A stretch of DNA of 35,259 nt, from NCBI GenBank assembly GCA_945897475.1, contig CAMDFL010000030.1, forward strand, positions 1 through 35,259, written 5' to 3'. The notes beneath the pieces are model-generated. The model was not told the DNA's origin. It searched no databases and worked only from the letters and a program-made list of their open reading frames with translations. This document shows, in pieces, positions 25,127 to 32,537 of the stretch. Numbering within the stretch: position 1 is the first letter of the stretch; each line of letters begins with the position of its first letter. The DNA is from Bordetella parapertussis (GTDB lineage Bacteria > Pseudomonadota > Gammaproteobacteria > Burkholderiales > SG8-39). A program made the position numbers and the translations under genes.

Positions 25127-26038
25127 GCTGGCAATGCCCAGCAGAAACAGAATCGCTAACCACAACACCAGCGTTCTCCACACCAGACCGACCGTGCTAT
25201 CCAGGTGGGCAACATCGGGTTCGTCGCCAAGCCCCAGCTCAGGCCGTTCCACCGGCTGCCCATCGAGAACATAAGGATTACCCAGGCGCACGCCCAAGGC
25301 GCCCGCGCCGGCCGCAATGACGATACCCATAGTCGAATCCATCCAGCGTGTGGCCTGGGTACGCCAACAATAGATGGCATCCTCGAAATCCCCGACAATG
25401 GCGAAGGTCAACGCGGACAAGCGCGCCGGAAGCCAATCGATTAACGCGAATGCGCGGGAGGAGAACCGACCAAACGCAGACAACTCAGGTGAGTCAGCAC
25501 GCCCCCAATGTTGGTCCAGATAATGACTCAAACGATACAGCACAACGCCACCCGGACCGGGCAAGAGAACAAACCAGAAAATCACCGAAAATACGTTGCG
25601 ATAGGATGCGCTCAATGCCTGCTCGATGGTCAGACGCACAACGTTTTCAATCGGAAGTTCGCTGCAATCGTGGCCGCGCCATTGCGACAGAACCGCGCGC
25701 GCCTTTGGCAAATCGTCCTCCACCAGCGCCGATTGGATATCGGTAAAATAATGGCTGAATTGCCGAAATCCCATGGTGAAATACAATGCGGCGACATTGA
25801 ACGCCAGTGCAAGCAGCGGACTGATGGCAGCCAGCAATGCGTAGATAAGCCACATCCCCAGCAGCAAAGGCAGAACGGCGAGCAACCATGCAATGACGCC
25901 GTGCTGATTTTCACCAGCATTGAATTGATGTTCAAAATAGGCGGCATAGCGCGTGATCGCCGTATGAATAGTGCGGCGATCTGAGAGGGGTCGCCAATGC
26001 TCCACGAGCAGCGCGACGATCAGGGAGATGAGAGCCAT
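25115..26038 (-). CDS. CobD/CbiB family membrane protein
   Basis: This is an integral membrane protein of about 307 residues resembling the CobD/CbiB family, which attaches aminopropanol to adenosylcobyric acid in cobalamin synthesis. It starts with a hydrophobic helix followed by the polar turn EHWRPLSDRR. A second helix region is VIAWLLAVLPLLLGMWLIYALLA. Later segments are FYFTMGFRQFSHYF-like, VVLYRLSHYLDQ, FALIDWLPARLSALTFAIVG and AGAGALGVRLGNPY, and it ends with a C-terminal helix. The family match is to a betaproteobacterial CobD/CbiB-like group that is common beside rsgA. Whether it works in B12 synthesis is doubtful, because no other cobalamin gene is present. ATG at 26038 gives the family start. 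The 3' end lies inside a 13-bp tandem array. Confidence 0.85.
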   Translation of the reverse strand: MALISLIVALLVEHWRPLSDRRTIHTAITRYAAYFEHQFNAGENQHGVIAWLLAVLPLLLGMWLIYALLAAISPLLALAFNVAALYFTMGFRQFSHYFTDIQSALVEDDLPKARAVLSQWRGHDCSELPIENVVRLTIEQALSASYRNVFSVIFWFVLLPGPGGVVLYRLSHYLDQHWGRADSPELSAFGRFSSRAFALIDWLPARLSALTFAIVGDFEDAIYCWRTQATRWMDSTMGIVIAAGAGALGVRLGNPYVLDGQPVERPELGLGDEPDVAHLDSTVGLVWRTLVLWLAILFLLGIASLLR

Positions 26039-26135
26039 ATTTTGATCGAAGGTCTTCGGAGAAGATACCACAAAGGAATCCGAATGGCCGCTCTCACCGT
26101 CCATTCAAGCCGTCGAATCAAGCGCCCAGGCGCGC

Positions 26136-26165
26136 AAAAAAACCCGGCCGAGGCCGGGCTTTTTT
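26136..26165. terminator. Bidirectional-looking intrinsic terminator between TAXI and CobD/CbiB-like genes
   Basis: Seven A residues precede CCCGGC, a CGAG loop and GCCGGG, followed by C and six T residues. It can work on either strand. On the minus strand it lies just after the stop of the TAXI binding-protein gene (26182), which it most likely terminates. Confidence 0.85.
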
Positions 26166-26181
26166 ATTTCATGGCGCCGCG

Positions 26182-27231
26182 CTATTTCTTCTTCATCGCA
26201 TCTGCGGCCTTGGCCGCGGGCGTGGAAGTAGGCGCTGCCCGCGGCGGCCACAAGCCCACTTCACGGTAGAAGCGGATCGCCCCCGGATGGAATTCGATGC
26301 CGATCTGTATCTTGCTCATCATCTGCGGATCGAACAGGGCGAACGGCGGGAAGGTGTCCATCAGGTCCTTCTTGTTCTCGAATAAGGCTTTGGTGACGCG
26401 GTAAATGGTGTCATCGGAAACCTTGGCCGAGGTATTGAGATTCATATCGAAGGCGAGCAGGTTGGTCGGCTTGGTGACCCCGTCAGTGGCCGGAGATGGC
26501 GAAACGTTGATGGAATAGGCGCCGGGCAGAAAATCCTCAATGCGCTTCATGGCCGCAGGTGCTATGTCAACTTCCAGAACACGCAAGCCCCCGAGGGCCG
26601 CCGCGGCCTCCTTCACCTGCGGTGAACCCATCGCAAAAAACAATACGTCAACTTTGCCGCCTTTGAAATCCTCGGCCTGGCGAAACACATTCGGCGCCGG
26701 AATGCCTTTCACGTCTTTGTACGAAAGCCCGCCATTGGCCAGGTGCGCCGAAATGATGCGTCCGATGGTTTTTTGCGCATTGAAATCACTCGATACATTT
26801 TTGCCCTTCAAGTCGGCAATCTTCATGATTTTTGAGTCGGCTCGAACGTGCATGGCGACGCGGTAGGGCGTGAGCGCCGCAACGTGGCGTAGCAGCTTGC
26901 TCGGGCCGCGACTCGCGTACTCACCGGAGCCAGTGGCATAAAAAGTCGAATCGAACGAGTTGGACACAGTCAGTTCAGCGGTGCCGGCCTCCACTTCCTC
27001 GTAGCCCGAACTTGCCTGCGCCTGCACCGTCATGCGCAGCTTGGCCTTTTCGGTCACCACCTTGGCCATGGCGGATGCCGCCGAATTAGAGAACGTGCCA
27101 GCCGGTGTGGTGATGAGGCTGATGACCTGCGCGTGGGCTGCAGTTGCAACAAAGAACATTGCGCAGGACAGCGAAGCGAAAAACACTAGAACGCGCGCTG
27201 AAACTCGCGCAAAAAATCGCTGGGGTGACAT
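26182..27231 (-). CDS. TAXI family TRAP transporter solute-binding protein
   Basis: This is a periplasmic binding protein of about 349 residues of the TAXI type, the receptor of TRAP transporters with fused membrane subunits. A long signal peptide (basic start, core VLVFFASLSCAMFFVATAAHA) precedes the mature part: ISLITTPAGTFSNSAASAMA, then VSNSFDSTFYATGSGEY, LRHVAALTPYRVAMHVR and KIADLKGKNVSSDF. ATG at 27231 has GAGGAG about 8 bases upstream. The frame remains open beyond it only because the 12-bp repeat upstream is a multiple of three. The permease gene is divergent (27383), which is unusual since both are commonly in one operon. An intrinsic terminator follows the gene. TAXI ligands are mostly unknown; glutamate and other dicarboxylates are reported for some members. 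Confidence 0.93.
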   Translation of the reverse strand: MSPQRFFARVSARVLVFFASLSCAMFFVATAAHAQVISLITTPAGTFSNSAASAMAKVVTEKAKLRMTVQAQASSGYEEVEAGTAELTVSNSFDSTFYATGSGEYASRGPSKLLRHVAALTPYRVAMHVRADSKIMKIADLKGKNVSSDFNAQKTIGRIISAHLANGGLSYKDVKGIPAPNVFRQAEDFKGGKVDVLFFAMGSPQVKEAAAALGGLRVLEVDIAPAAMKRIEDFLPGAYSINVSPSPATDGVTKPTNLLAFDMNLNTSAKVSDDTIYRVTKALFENKKDLMDTFPPFALFDPQMMSKIQIGIEFHPGAIRFYREVGLWPPRAAPTSTPAAKAADAMKKK

Positions 27232-27250
27232 GGATAGCGCTCCTCTACCT

Positions 27251-27310
27251 CGGGTTGAACATCGGGTTGAACATCGGGTTGAACATCGGGTTGAACTTCG
27301 GGTTGAACTT
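27251..27310. repeat. Five-copy 12-bp tandem repeat in the TAXI/permease divergent region
   Basis: CGGGTTGAACAT is repeated with exact 12-base spacing at 27251, 27263 and 27275, followed by two copies with CT in place of AT near the end (27287 and 27299). It lies about 20 bases upstream of the TAXI start codon and 72 bases upstream of the permease start, where promoters or operators of both would be expected. Confidence 0.95.
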
Positions 27311-27382
27311 CGGGCCAGGAAAAATGCTTGTGGCAAAATGACCGGCTGTTTCGATATTAAACGAAAAATCATCAGGGCCGCG

Positions 27383-29323
27383 ATGCGTTCATTTATCAGT
27401 GTTCTTGCTTTTATCCTCAGTTGCGCCATCCTCGCCGTGGTTATGGATGTTCCACGCATGCTGGGCCTGTCGGTCTATTTCGAGCAGTACCTGGCAGGCC
27501 TCTTGGCTCTGGCCATACCGCTCCTATTTCTGCAGGTGCCGGCCAGCAAGGGCGACGAAGGCGGCTACCGTTCGCGCAAAGGGCCGGTGCCGTGGTTCGA
27601 CATGGTAGCGGCCGTGGTCTCGTGCGCAGCCGCGCTATTCATCATGGTTCGCTTCCCTGAGTACTCCGAACTGGTTTCAAGGCGCCCCTGGGACGGACTG
27701 CTTGTCGCCGCGCTAATGTTCTTATTTGTTCTTGAGGGTCTGCGGCGCACCACCGGCATGTCCCTCGTCTATACCACCCTTTTCTTTTTTGGCCTGGCGT
27801 TGATAGGCGGAGACCTGCCCGGCGAATTCGCCGCGCGCTCCATTCCGATCGAGCGACTAACCTATTACGTGCTCTGGGATTCCACCGCGAGCCTTGGTAT
27901 CGCGCTCAAAATCGTCGCCACCATCGTGGTGGTCTACACCATTTTCGGGCACGTGCTGTTCAAATCCGGTGGATCGATTTTTTTCACCGACATCTCGATG
28001 GCGCTGATGGGTCGCTACCGCGGCGGCCCGGCCAAGATAGCCATCCTCGGATCATCGCTTTTCGGGACCATATCCGGCAATGTCGTGTCGAACGTTTTAA
28101 CGGTGGGCGTGGTGACTATCCCGCTGATGAAGCGCGTCGGCTTCAAGCCGCACCTGGCAGCTGCCATTGAGTCGTGTGCCTCCACCGGCGGGCAGATCAT
28201 GCCACCGGTAATGGGCGTGGCCGCCTTCATCATGGCCGAGTTTTTGCAGGTGCCTTACTGGGAGGTGGCGCTTGCTGCGCTGATTCCCGCGGTACTGTAT
28301 TACGCGGCGCTATTCATTCAGGTGGACCTGGAGGCTGCGCGCAGCGACATCAAGCCGCTAGCCCCCGAGGAAATACCCAAGCTCTCCCAGGTACTCAAAG
28401 ACGGTTGGTATTTCGTGATCCCGTTCGCGGTGTTGATATACACCCTGTTCGGGCTTAATTACGAGCCTGAGAACGCCGGCCTGGCAGCCACCGCAACAGC
28501 GCTGCTGCTTGGCGTCATCATTCCGTTTCGCGGCAAGCGCATCGGCTGGCGCGATTTCTACGAGATGCTGCGCGATTCGGGCAAGTCGGTATTGGATCTT
28601 TTCATGCTGGGCGCCGCAGCCGGCATCATGATCGGAACACTTAACTATTCAGGTGTAGGGTTTTCGCTCAGTCTGGTGCTGATCACCGTGGCGGCGGGAA
28701 GCCTGATCCTGCTGCTGATTCTGTGCGCACTCACCAATATTATTCTCGGCCTGGGCCTGCCGACGGTGGGCGTCTATATTGTGCTTGCCACGCTGGTTGC
28801 ACCCACCATGATCAAGATGGGCATCACGCCGATGGCGGCACACATGTTCATCATGTATTACGGCTGTCTGTCAATGATCACCCCACCGGTGGCAATCGCA
28901 TCGTTCGTTGCCGCTAACCTGGCCGGTGCCGATCAAAACAAGACCGGCTGGGCGTCCATGACCTTTGGCTGGACCATTTATGTGGTGCCCTTCATGTTCG
29001 TGTTCTCGGATACGCTGTTGATGAAGGGTGACCCGGTCTCGATCTTCCTGAATTTCGTCACCGCGCTGGTGGGTGTGTGGTTCATCTCCGCGGCGATGAT
29101 GGGCTATTCCATCAGCAAGCTCTCGATGGCGCAGCGCCTGCTCTACGGCACAGCCGGGATCTGCATGATCATCCCTTTAAAAGCCTTCGAATCCGCGCTC
29201 TGGTTCAATGTGGCGGGCGCCTGCCTTGCATTGGCTGTATTTTTGCTGGAACGCAAAGCGCGCAACGCCGCGCTACTTCATTCGCGCAACGCCGCGCCAC
29301 ATCATTCGCGCAACAACGCGTAA
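27383..29323 (+). CDS. TRAP transporter permease, fused small and large membrane subunits (TAXI type)
   Basis: This is a 646-residue inner-membrane protein joining the DctQ-like 4-helix and DctM-like large subunits. The N-terminus is hydrophobic (SFISVLAFILSCAILAVVMD). Large-subunit landmarks include ILGSSLFGTISGNVVSNVLT, ESCASTGGQIMPPVMGVAAF, TNIILGLGLPTVGVYIVLAT and MYYGCLSMITPPVAIASFVA, all typical of TAXI-TRAP permeases that use an ion gradient to import the bound solute. ATG 27383 is preferred, with AGGG 6 bases upstream. ATG 27338 would add 15 residues without a ribosome-binding site. The last 20 residues (RNAALLHSRNAAPHHSRNNA) are not part of the fold. They come from a 24-bp tandem repeat that continues through the stop codon. 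Confidence 0.94.
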   Translation: MRSFISVLAFILSCAILAVVMDVPRMLGLSVYFEQYLAGLLALAIPLLFLQVPASKGDEGGYRSRKGPVPWFDMVAAVVSCAAALFIMVRFPEYSELVSRRPWDGLLVAALMFLFVLEGLRRTTGMSLVYTTLFFFGLALIGGDLPGEFAARSIPIERLTYYVLWDSTASLGIALKIVATIVVVYTIFGHVLFKSGGSIFFTDISMALMGRYRGGPAKIAILGSSLFGTISGNVVSNVLTVGVVTIPLMKRVGFKPHLAAAIESCASTGGQIMPPVMGVAAFIMAEFLQVPYWEVALAALIPAVLYYAALFIQVDLEAARSDIKPLAPEEIPKLSQVLKDGWYFVIPFAVLIYTLFGLNYEPENAGLAATATALLLGVIIPFRGKRIGWRDFYEMLRDSGKSVLDLFMLGAAAGIMIGTLNYSGVGFSLSLVLITVAAGSLILLLILCALTNIILGLGLPTVGVYIVLATLVAPTMIKMGITPMAAHMFIMYYGCLSMITPPVAIASFVAANLAGADQNKTGWASMTFGWTIYVVPFMFVFSDTLLMKGDPVSIFLNFVTALVGVWFISAAMMGYSISKLSMAQRLLYGTAGICMIIPLKAFESALWFNVAGACLALAVFLLERKARNAALLHSRNAAPHHSRNNA

Positions 29324-29330
29324 CTAACAG
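29259..29330. repeat. Three-copy 24-bp tandem repeat at the 3' end of the permease gene
   Basis: Units beginning CGCGCAACGCCGCG start at 29259 and 29283 with exact 24-base spacing; a diverged third unit beginning CGCGCAACAACGCG starts at 29307. The repeat encodes the imperfect octapeptide RNAALLHS / RNAAPHHS / RNNA and the third copy contains the TAA stop (29321-29323), so the repeat forms the extreme C-terminus of the permease. Confidence 0.92.
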
Positions 29331-29339
29331 GAAAATTCC

Positions 29340-30275
29340 ATGAGCAGTGATTCCGTCGCCGCAACTCAGTTGCAACGCCAGTTGCAAAGCGGCGCCTTTG
29401 TCATCACCACAGAAGTCACCCCACCGGTCTCCGCCGACACCAGTGAATTCATTGCAAAGGCGCTGCACTTGAAAGGCCTTGCCACCGCGGTCAATGTCAC
29501 CGACGGAGCCGGGGCAAAAACGCATTTATCGTCGCTGGTGGCATGCCATTTTCTTCTGCAGAACGGCATCGAGCCCATTCTGCAACTGACCTGCCGTGAC
29601 CGTAATCGCCTCGCGCTGCAGGCCGATCTCATCGGCGCCATGGCGCTTGGAATACGCAATGCGCTCATCCTCTCAGGCGACAATCCCAAGGTCGGCGATC
29701 AGCCCGATACCAAGGCGGTGGGCGATCTGGACAGCAAAGCATTGCTTGCCACTGCGCACCGCATGCGCGCCGAACACAAGCTGCCTTCAGGCACCGAAAT
29801 TCGTGGCAACACCGCATTGGTGCTGGGCGCTGCCGACCTACCGATCGATCCGCCGCCGGACTGGAATCCGGCGAGTCTGGTGGGCAAGTTAGATGCCGGG
29901 GCGGACTTTGCCCAGACGCAGTTCTGCATGGATATGGGTGTCGTGCGGCGATACGCCCGTCGCCTCCTGGACCTGGGCATCGCGCAACGCCTGCCGATAT
30001 TGATCGGCGTGTGCCCTATTCCCTCGGGCAAATCGGCGCGTTGGATGAAGGAAAAGCTGTTCGGCACAGTCATACCCGATGCTCTCATCGAGAGGCTCGA
30101 CTCCGCCGCCGATGCCCGCGAGGAAGGCAAGAGGATCTGCGTAGAAATTCTGCGCGAATTGGTGACCATCCCAGGTATCGCAGGGGCACACATCATGGCA
30201 CCGGTCAATCCCTCTGTCGTGCCCGAGGTCATCGCGGCGGCGGCTGTCACCGGATTGAGACGCGCAAGCGTTTAA
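29340..30275 (+). CDS. Methylenetetrahydrofolate reductase family protein
   Basis: This is a 311-residue TIM-barrel flavoenzyme-like protein of the MTHFR family, which reduces 5,10-methylene-THF to 5-methyl-THF. The start FVITTEVTPPVSAD places the catalytic Glu (Glu25) in the first strand. It differs from canonical MetF, whose first strand usually reads SFEFFPP. Other family segments are AVNVTDGAGAKTHLSS, PILQLTCRDRNRLALQADL, NALILSGDNPK, KLDAGADFAQTQFCMD and PILIGVCPI. The TEVTPP form is like that in divergent or fused MTHFR proteins, so a role in C1 catabolism (for example O-demethylation) is possible as well as methionine synthesis. AGGA stands about 7 bases before the ATG. The gene follows the permease by 16 bases and may be cotranscribed with it. 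Confidence 0.9.
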   Translation: MSSDSVAATQLQRQLQSGAFVITTEVTPPVSADTSEFIAKALHLKGLATAVNVTDGAGAKTHLSSLVACHFLLQNGIEPILQLTCRDRNRLALQADLIGAMALGIRNALILSGDNPKVGDQPDTKAVGDLDSKALLATAHRMRAEHKLPSGTEIRGNTALVLGAADLPIDPPPDWNPASLVGKLDAGADFAQTQFCMDMGVVRRYARRLLDLGIAQRLPILIGVCPIPSGKSARWMKEKLFGTVIPDALIERLDSAADAREEGKRICVEILRELVTIPGIAGAHIMAPVNPSVVPEVIAAAAVTGLRRASV

Positions 30276-30410
30276 AATATCGGGGCCAGCGCGCCGCAGT
30301 TCCGAGGCCGGCACGCCGCGGCATCCCGATGTGGGCACGCCGCCGCTTCTTGAAACAACATCAAGTATCAGGCACGCCAATCAAGGCCCGAACGCCCTAC
30401 AATAGCTTCT

Positions 30411-30489
30411 TAGATCGCTCTGAAATTTCATTAGATCGCTCTGAAATTTCATAGATTGCTCTGAAACTGCGCGCGATCGCTCTGAAACC
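30411..30489. repeat. Four-copy 20/21-bp tandem array upstream of the coiled-coil membrane protein gene
   Basis: Copies of GATCGCTCTGAAA (the third with GATTGC) start at 30413, 30434, 30454 and 30475, spacings 21, 20 and 21 bases. The first two copies are identical over 20 bases. CATTAGATCGCTCTGA within it occurs exactly, on the opposite strand, in the array at 18182-18241. The preceding stretch 30285-30400 also has scattered GGCACGCCG motifs at irregular spacing. Confidence 0.92.
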
Positions 30490-30517
30490 TACTATCGCCT
30501 TCTCAATAGGAGCCAAA

Positions 30518-31297
30518 ATGGAAACCGCATTGTTAGTCAGTGTCGTCGCAGCGGTACTCGCGATATTCAGCGTCTATCGCACCGCCCGGGAAATCATCAA
30601 GAATATGACCGCTCTTGACGCCGAGCGGCGCAAGACGTTTCGAAAATTCATTCTGACCAGCAGCTCACTTGCCGGCGTACTCATCGTCATCATGCTTGGC
30701 GCTACTGCTTGGATAACGATGGAGAAGGAAGAAATCACAGAGATGCATGCAGGGGCCAGCAGCAAACTGCAGGAGGCGCAAGCCGGTCTGAGCAAGGCAA
30801 ACGCCGAACTGGCAGCCGCGCGCCAACGCAGTGGCGAGGATTTCAACAAAGCGTACGCGGAGGCCTTCAAACGCGCCGAAGAAGCCGCCGCCAAGTCGGA
30901 CGGCTTTGACAACGAGGACAATCGCAAAAAACTGGGCGACAAATTCGACGAGCAGCAAAAAACCGCAAACAGCGATGCACAAGCCAAGCTGAAGGCATTG
31001 GTCGATTATGTGGAAAAGGCGCGTCCGACCTCCGAGGGGCTGCGGGAACAACTGAGCACAGGCTCAAAAATGATCGACATTATGAGCAGCGGCAGTAAGG
31101 CCATCGAGGACGCGCTCGGAAAAGACGATCTGGCCGGTGCCACCAAGGCGCTCACCGCTCTCCGTGAAGCGCAGGATACCGAGGCCGCGAAACTCAAATC
31201 CGCCATGGAGGCAGCATCGGCCAAGCCTGCCTCTGCCACACCTGCACCCGCGGCCAAAGCCGACGCGCCTGCGAAGGCAGACGCCGCGAAGAAATAG
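30518..31297 (+). CDS. Hypothetical membrane protein with coiled coil and Ala/Lys-rich tail
   Basis: I do not recognise this 259-residue protein. Two hydrophobic helices are visible, at about residues 3-20 and 45-68, separated by a polar loop rich in charged residues (TALDAERRKTFRKF). A long predicted helical region follows (about 72-220) with coiled-coil character, including QEAQAGLSKANAELAAARQR. It ends in a low-complexity tail of Ala, Pro and Lys (about 225-259). The first 70 residues therefore look like a membrane hairpin, with the rest a rod outside the membrane. The start is well supported by TAGGAG about 6 bases before ATG 30518. Just upstream lies the 20/21-bp repeat array. The next gene downstream is the truncated Rieske gene. 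No function can be assigned. Confidence 0.8.
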   Translation: METALLVSVVAAVLAIFSVYRTAREIIKNMTALDAERRKTFRKFILTSSSLAGVLIVIMLGATAWITMEKEEITEMHAGASSKLQEAQAGLSKANAELAAARQRSGEDFNKAYAEAFKRAEEAAAKSDGFDNEDNRKKLGDKFDEQQKTANSDAQAKLKALVDYVEKARPTSEGLREQLSTGSKMIDIMSSGSKAIEDALGKDDLAGATKALTALREAQDTEAAKLKSAMEAASAKPASATPAPAAKADAPAKADAAKK

Positions 31298-31339
31298 GCC
31301 GAGCTTCCACTTAGTCGCGCGGCGCCCGGGAACCTCGGC

Positions 31340-31801
31340 ATGTTCCTCTGGCAACAATGGTACGTGGCCGCCATGCCGAATGAAGTACAACACACGCCGC
31401 TAGGCCGCGTGATCTGCGGCGAGGCGGTGGTTATGTTCCGCGGTGAAGACGGCAGGGTCGTGGCATTGCAGGACCAATGCCCGCACCGGAAGTACGCGCT
31501 CTCCAAAGGCCGCGTGGAAGGCAGTGAAATCGTGTGCCTTTATCACAGCCTCAAATTCAATGGCTGCAAGATCCTCATCCCTGGCCGCGGCATTGCTATG
31601 ATCCAGCCTGTTTTCCCGGACCAACACCCCGATCTTGAATTCGCGAAGTATTTGGAGAATTGTCATGAACCGCTTAACGCTTGCCTTTTGCCGTGTCGCC
31701 GCCGCGTCATGCTTGTGCGCGTTGACCGGCCTCACGCCGGCCCAGGAAGCCGCGAAAGCAGCCACGAAACCCTTCGAGCCTTACGTCGGCCTGCCTGGTA
31801 A
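31340..31801 (+). pseudogene. Truncated Rieske-type oxygenase (VanA-like N-terminal domain only)
   Basis: The open frame gives 153 residues, of which about the first 90 match the N-terminus of vanillate-demethylase-type Rieske oxygenases: MFLWQQWYVAAMPNEV, TPLGRVICGEAVVMFRGEDG, then the cluster-binding pair CPHRKYALSKGRVEG and IVCLYHSLKFNG. The four 2Fe-2S ligands are present (Cys47, His49, Cys66, His69). After PGRGIAMIQ the sequence no longer resembles the family, and the catalytic domain of about 230 residues with its mononuclear iron site is missing. The end of the frame overlaps the next gene, whose ATG is at 31665, by 137 bases. I interpret this as a remnant left by a deletion, although a small free-standing Rieske protein is possible. 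No reductase gene is adjacent. Confidence 0.65.
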
Positions 31802-32513
31802 AGACGTTATCTGGCTGCCCGCCGATCTGGTCATGGTCAACAAGATGATGGAACTGGCCAAGACAGGCCCTGGAGACGTTGTGGTCGATCTGGGTTCGGG
31901 CGACGGGCGCACCGTGATCGGCGCGGCGCGGCATGGCGCGCGCGGCATCGGCGTTGAGTTCAATCAGGATCTGGTGGAACACTCGCGCAGCAACGCCGAA
32001 AAAGAAGGCGTGAGCGACCGCGTCAATTTCATCCGCGAAGACCTGTTCGAATTCGATCTGAGCCAGGTCAGCGTGATTACACTGTTCTTGTTGCCCAGCA
32101 TCAACCTGAAACTGCGCCCTGCGCTGCTGAATCTCAAACCGGGCACGCGTGTTATCGGCAACACCTTCACCATGGATGAATGGCAGCACGACGAGTCGAT
32201 TCGCGACGAGAGTAAGCCCAATTGCAGTTTTAACTGCGTGGCCTATCTGTGGGTGGTACCCGCGAAAGCGGCAGGAACCTGGAAGATGCCCTCCGGCGAA
32301 TTGAAGCTGGAGCAGACTTTCCAGATGCTATCAGGCACCCTCACCTCAGGCGGCAAGAGCGTGCCGGTGGCCGGCCGAATGCGCGGCGATCAGATCAGCT
32401 TTACCGCCGATGGCGTGCAATACACCGGGCGCGTCTCCGGCTTGGACATGGGCGGAACGCTAAAAACCAAAGGCGCTCCCGATGGCTGGCGAGCGGTGCG
32501 CATCGGCGGTTAG
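31665..32513 (+). CDS. Exported class I SAM-dependent methyltransferase-like protein
   Basis: This predicted protein of about 282 residues starts with a signal peptide (MNRLTLAFCRVAAASCLCAL then TGLTPAQE). The mature part opens with FEPYVGLPGKDVIWLPADLV. It then has the SAM-binding motif I VVDLGSGDGRTVIGAA, an acidic residue at the second strand end (GIGVEFNQDL) and the later strand VSVITLFLLPSINLKLRPAL. The C-terminal 80 residues form a beta-rich segment with the pattern SVPVAGRMRGDQISFTADG. The family of exported methyltransferase-like proteins is seen in betaproteobacteria, but its substrate is not known to me. TTGGAG stands about 7 bases upstream of ATG 31665. Because SAM is cytoplasmic, activity after export would be puzzling. 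Either the leader is retained, or the protein uses a different ligand. Confidence 0.85.
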   Translation: MNRLTLAFCRVAAASCLCALTGLTPAQEAAKAATKPFEPYVGLPGKDVIWLPADLVMVNKMMELAKTGPGDVVVDLGSGDGRTVIGAARHGARGIGVEFNQDLVEHSRSNAEKEGVSDRVNFIREDLFEFDLSQVSVITLFLLPSINLKLRPALLNLKPGTRVIGNTFTMDEWQHDESIRDESKPNCSFNCVAYLWVVPAKAAGTWKMPSGELKLEQTFQMLSGTLTSGGKSVPVAGRMRGDQISFTADGVQYTGRVSGLDMGGTLKTKGAPDGWRAVRIGG

Positions 32514-32537
32514 AGCAAATGCTGGAGACTTAGACAG

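Noticed and set aside
25115..26038. Evidence for cobalamin biosynthesis in this region
   Set aside because: Only the CobD/CbiB-like membrane protein is present; its neighbours are rsgA and housekeeping genes, so a B12 pathway cannot be claimed.
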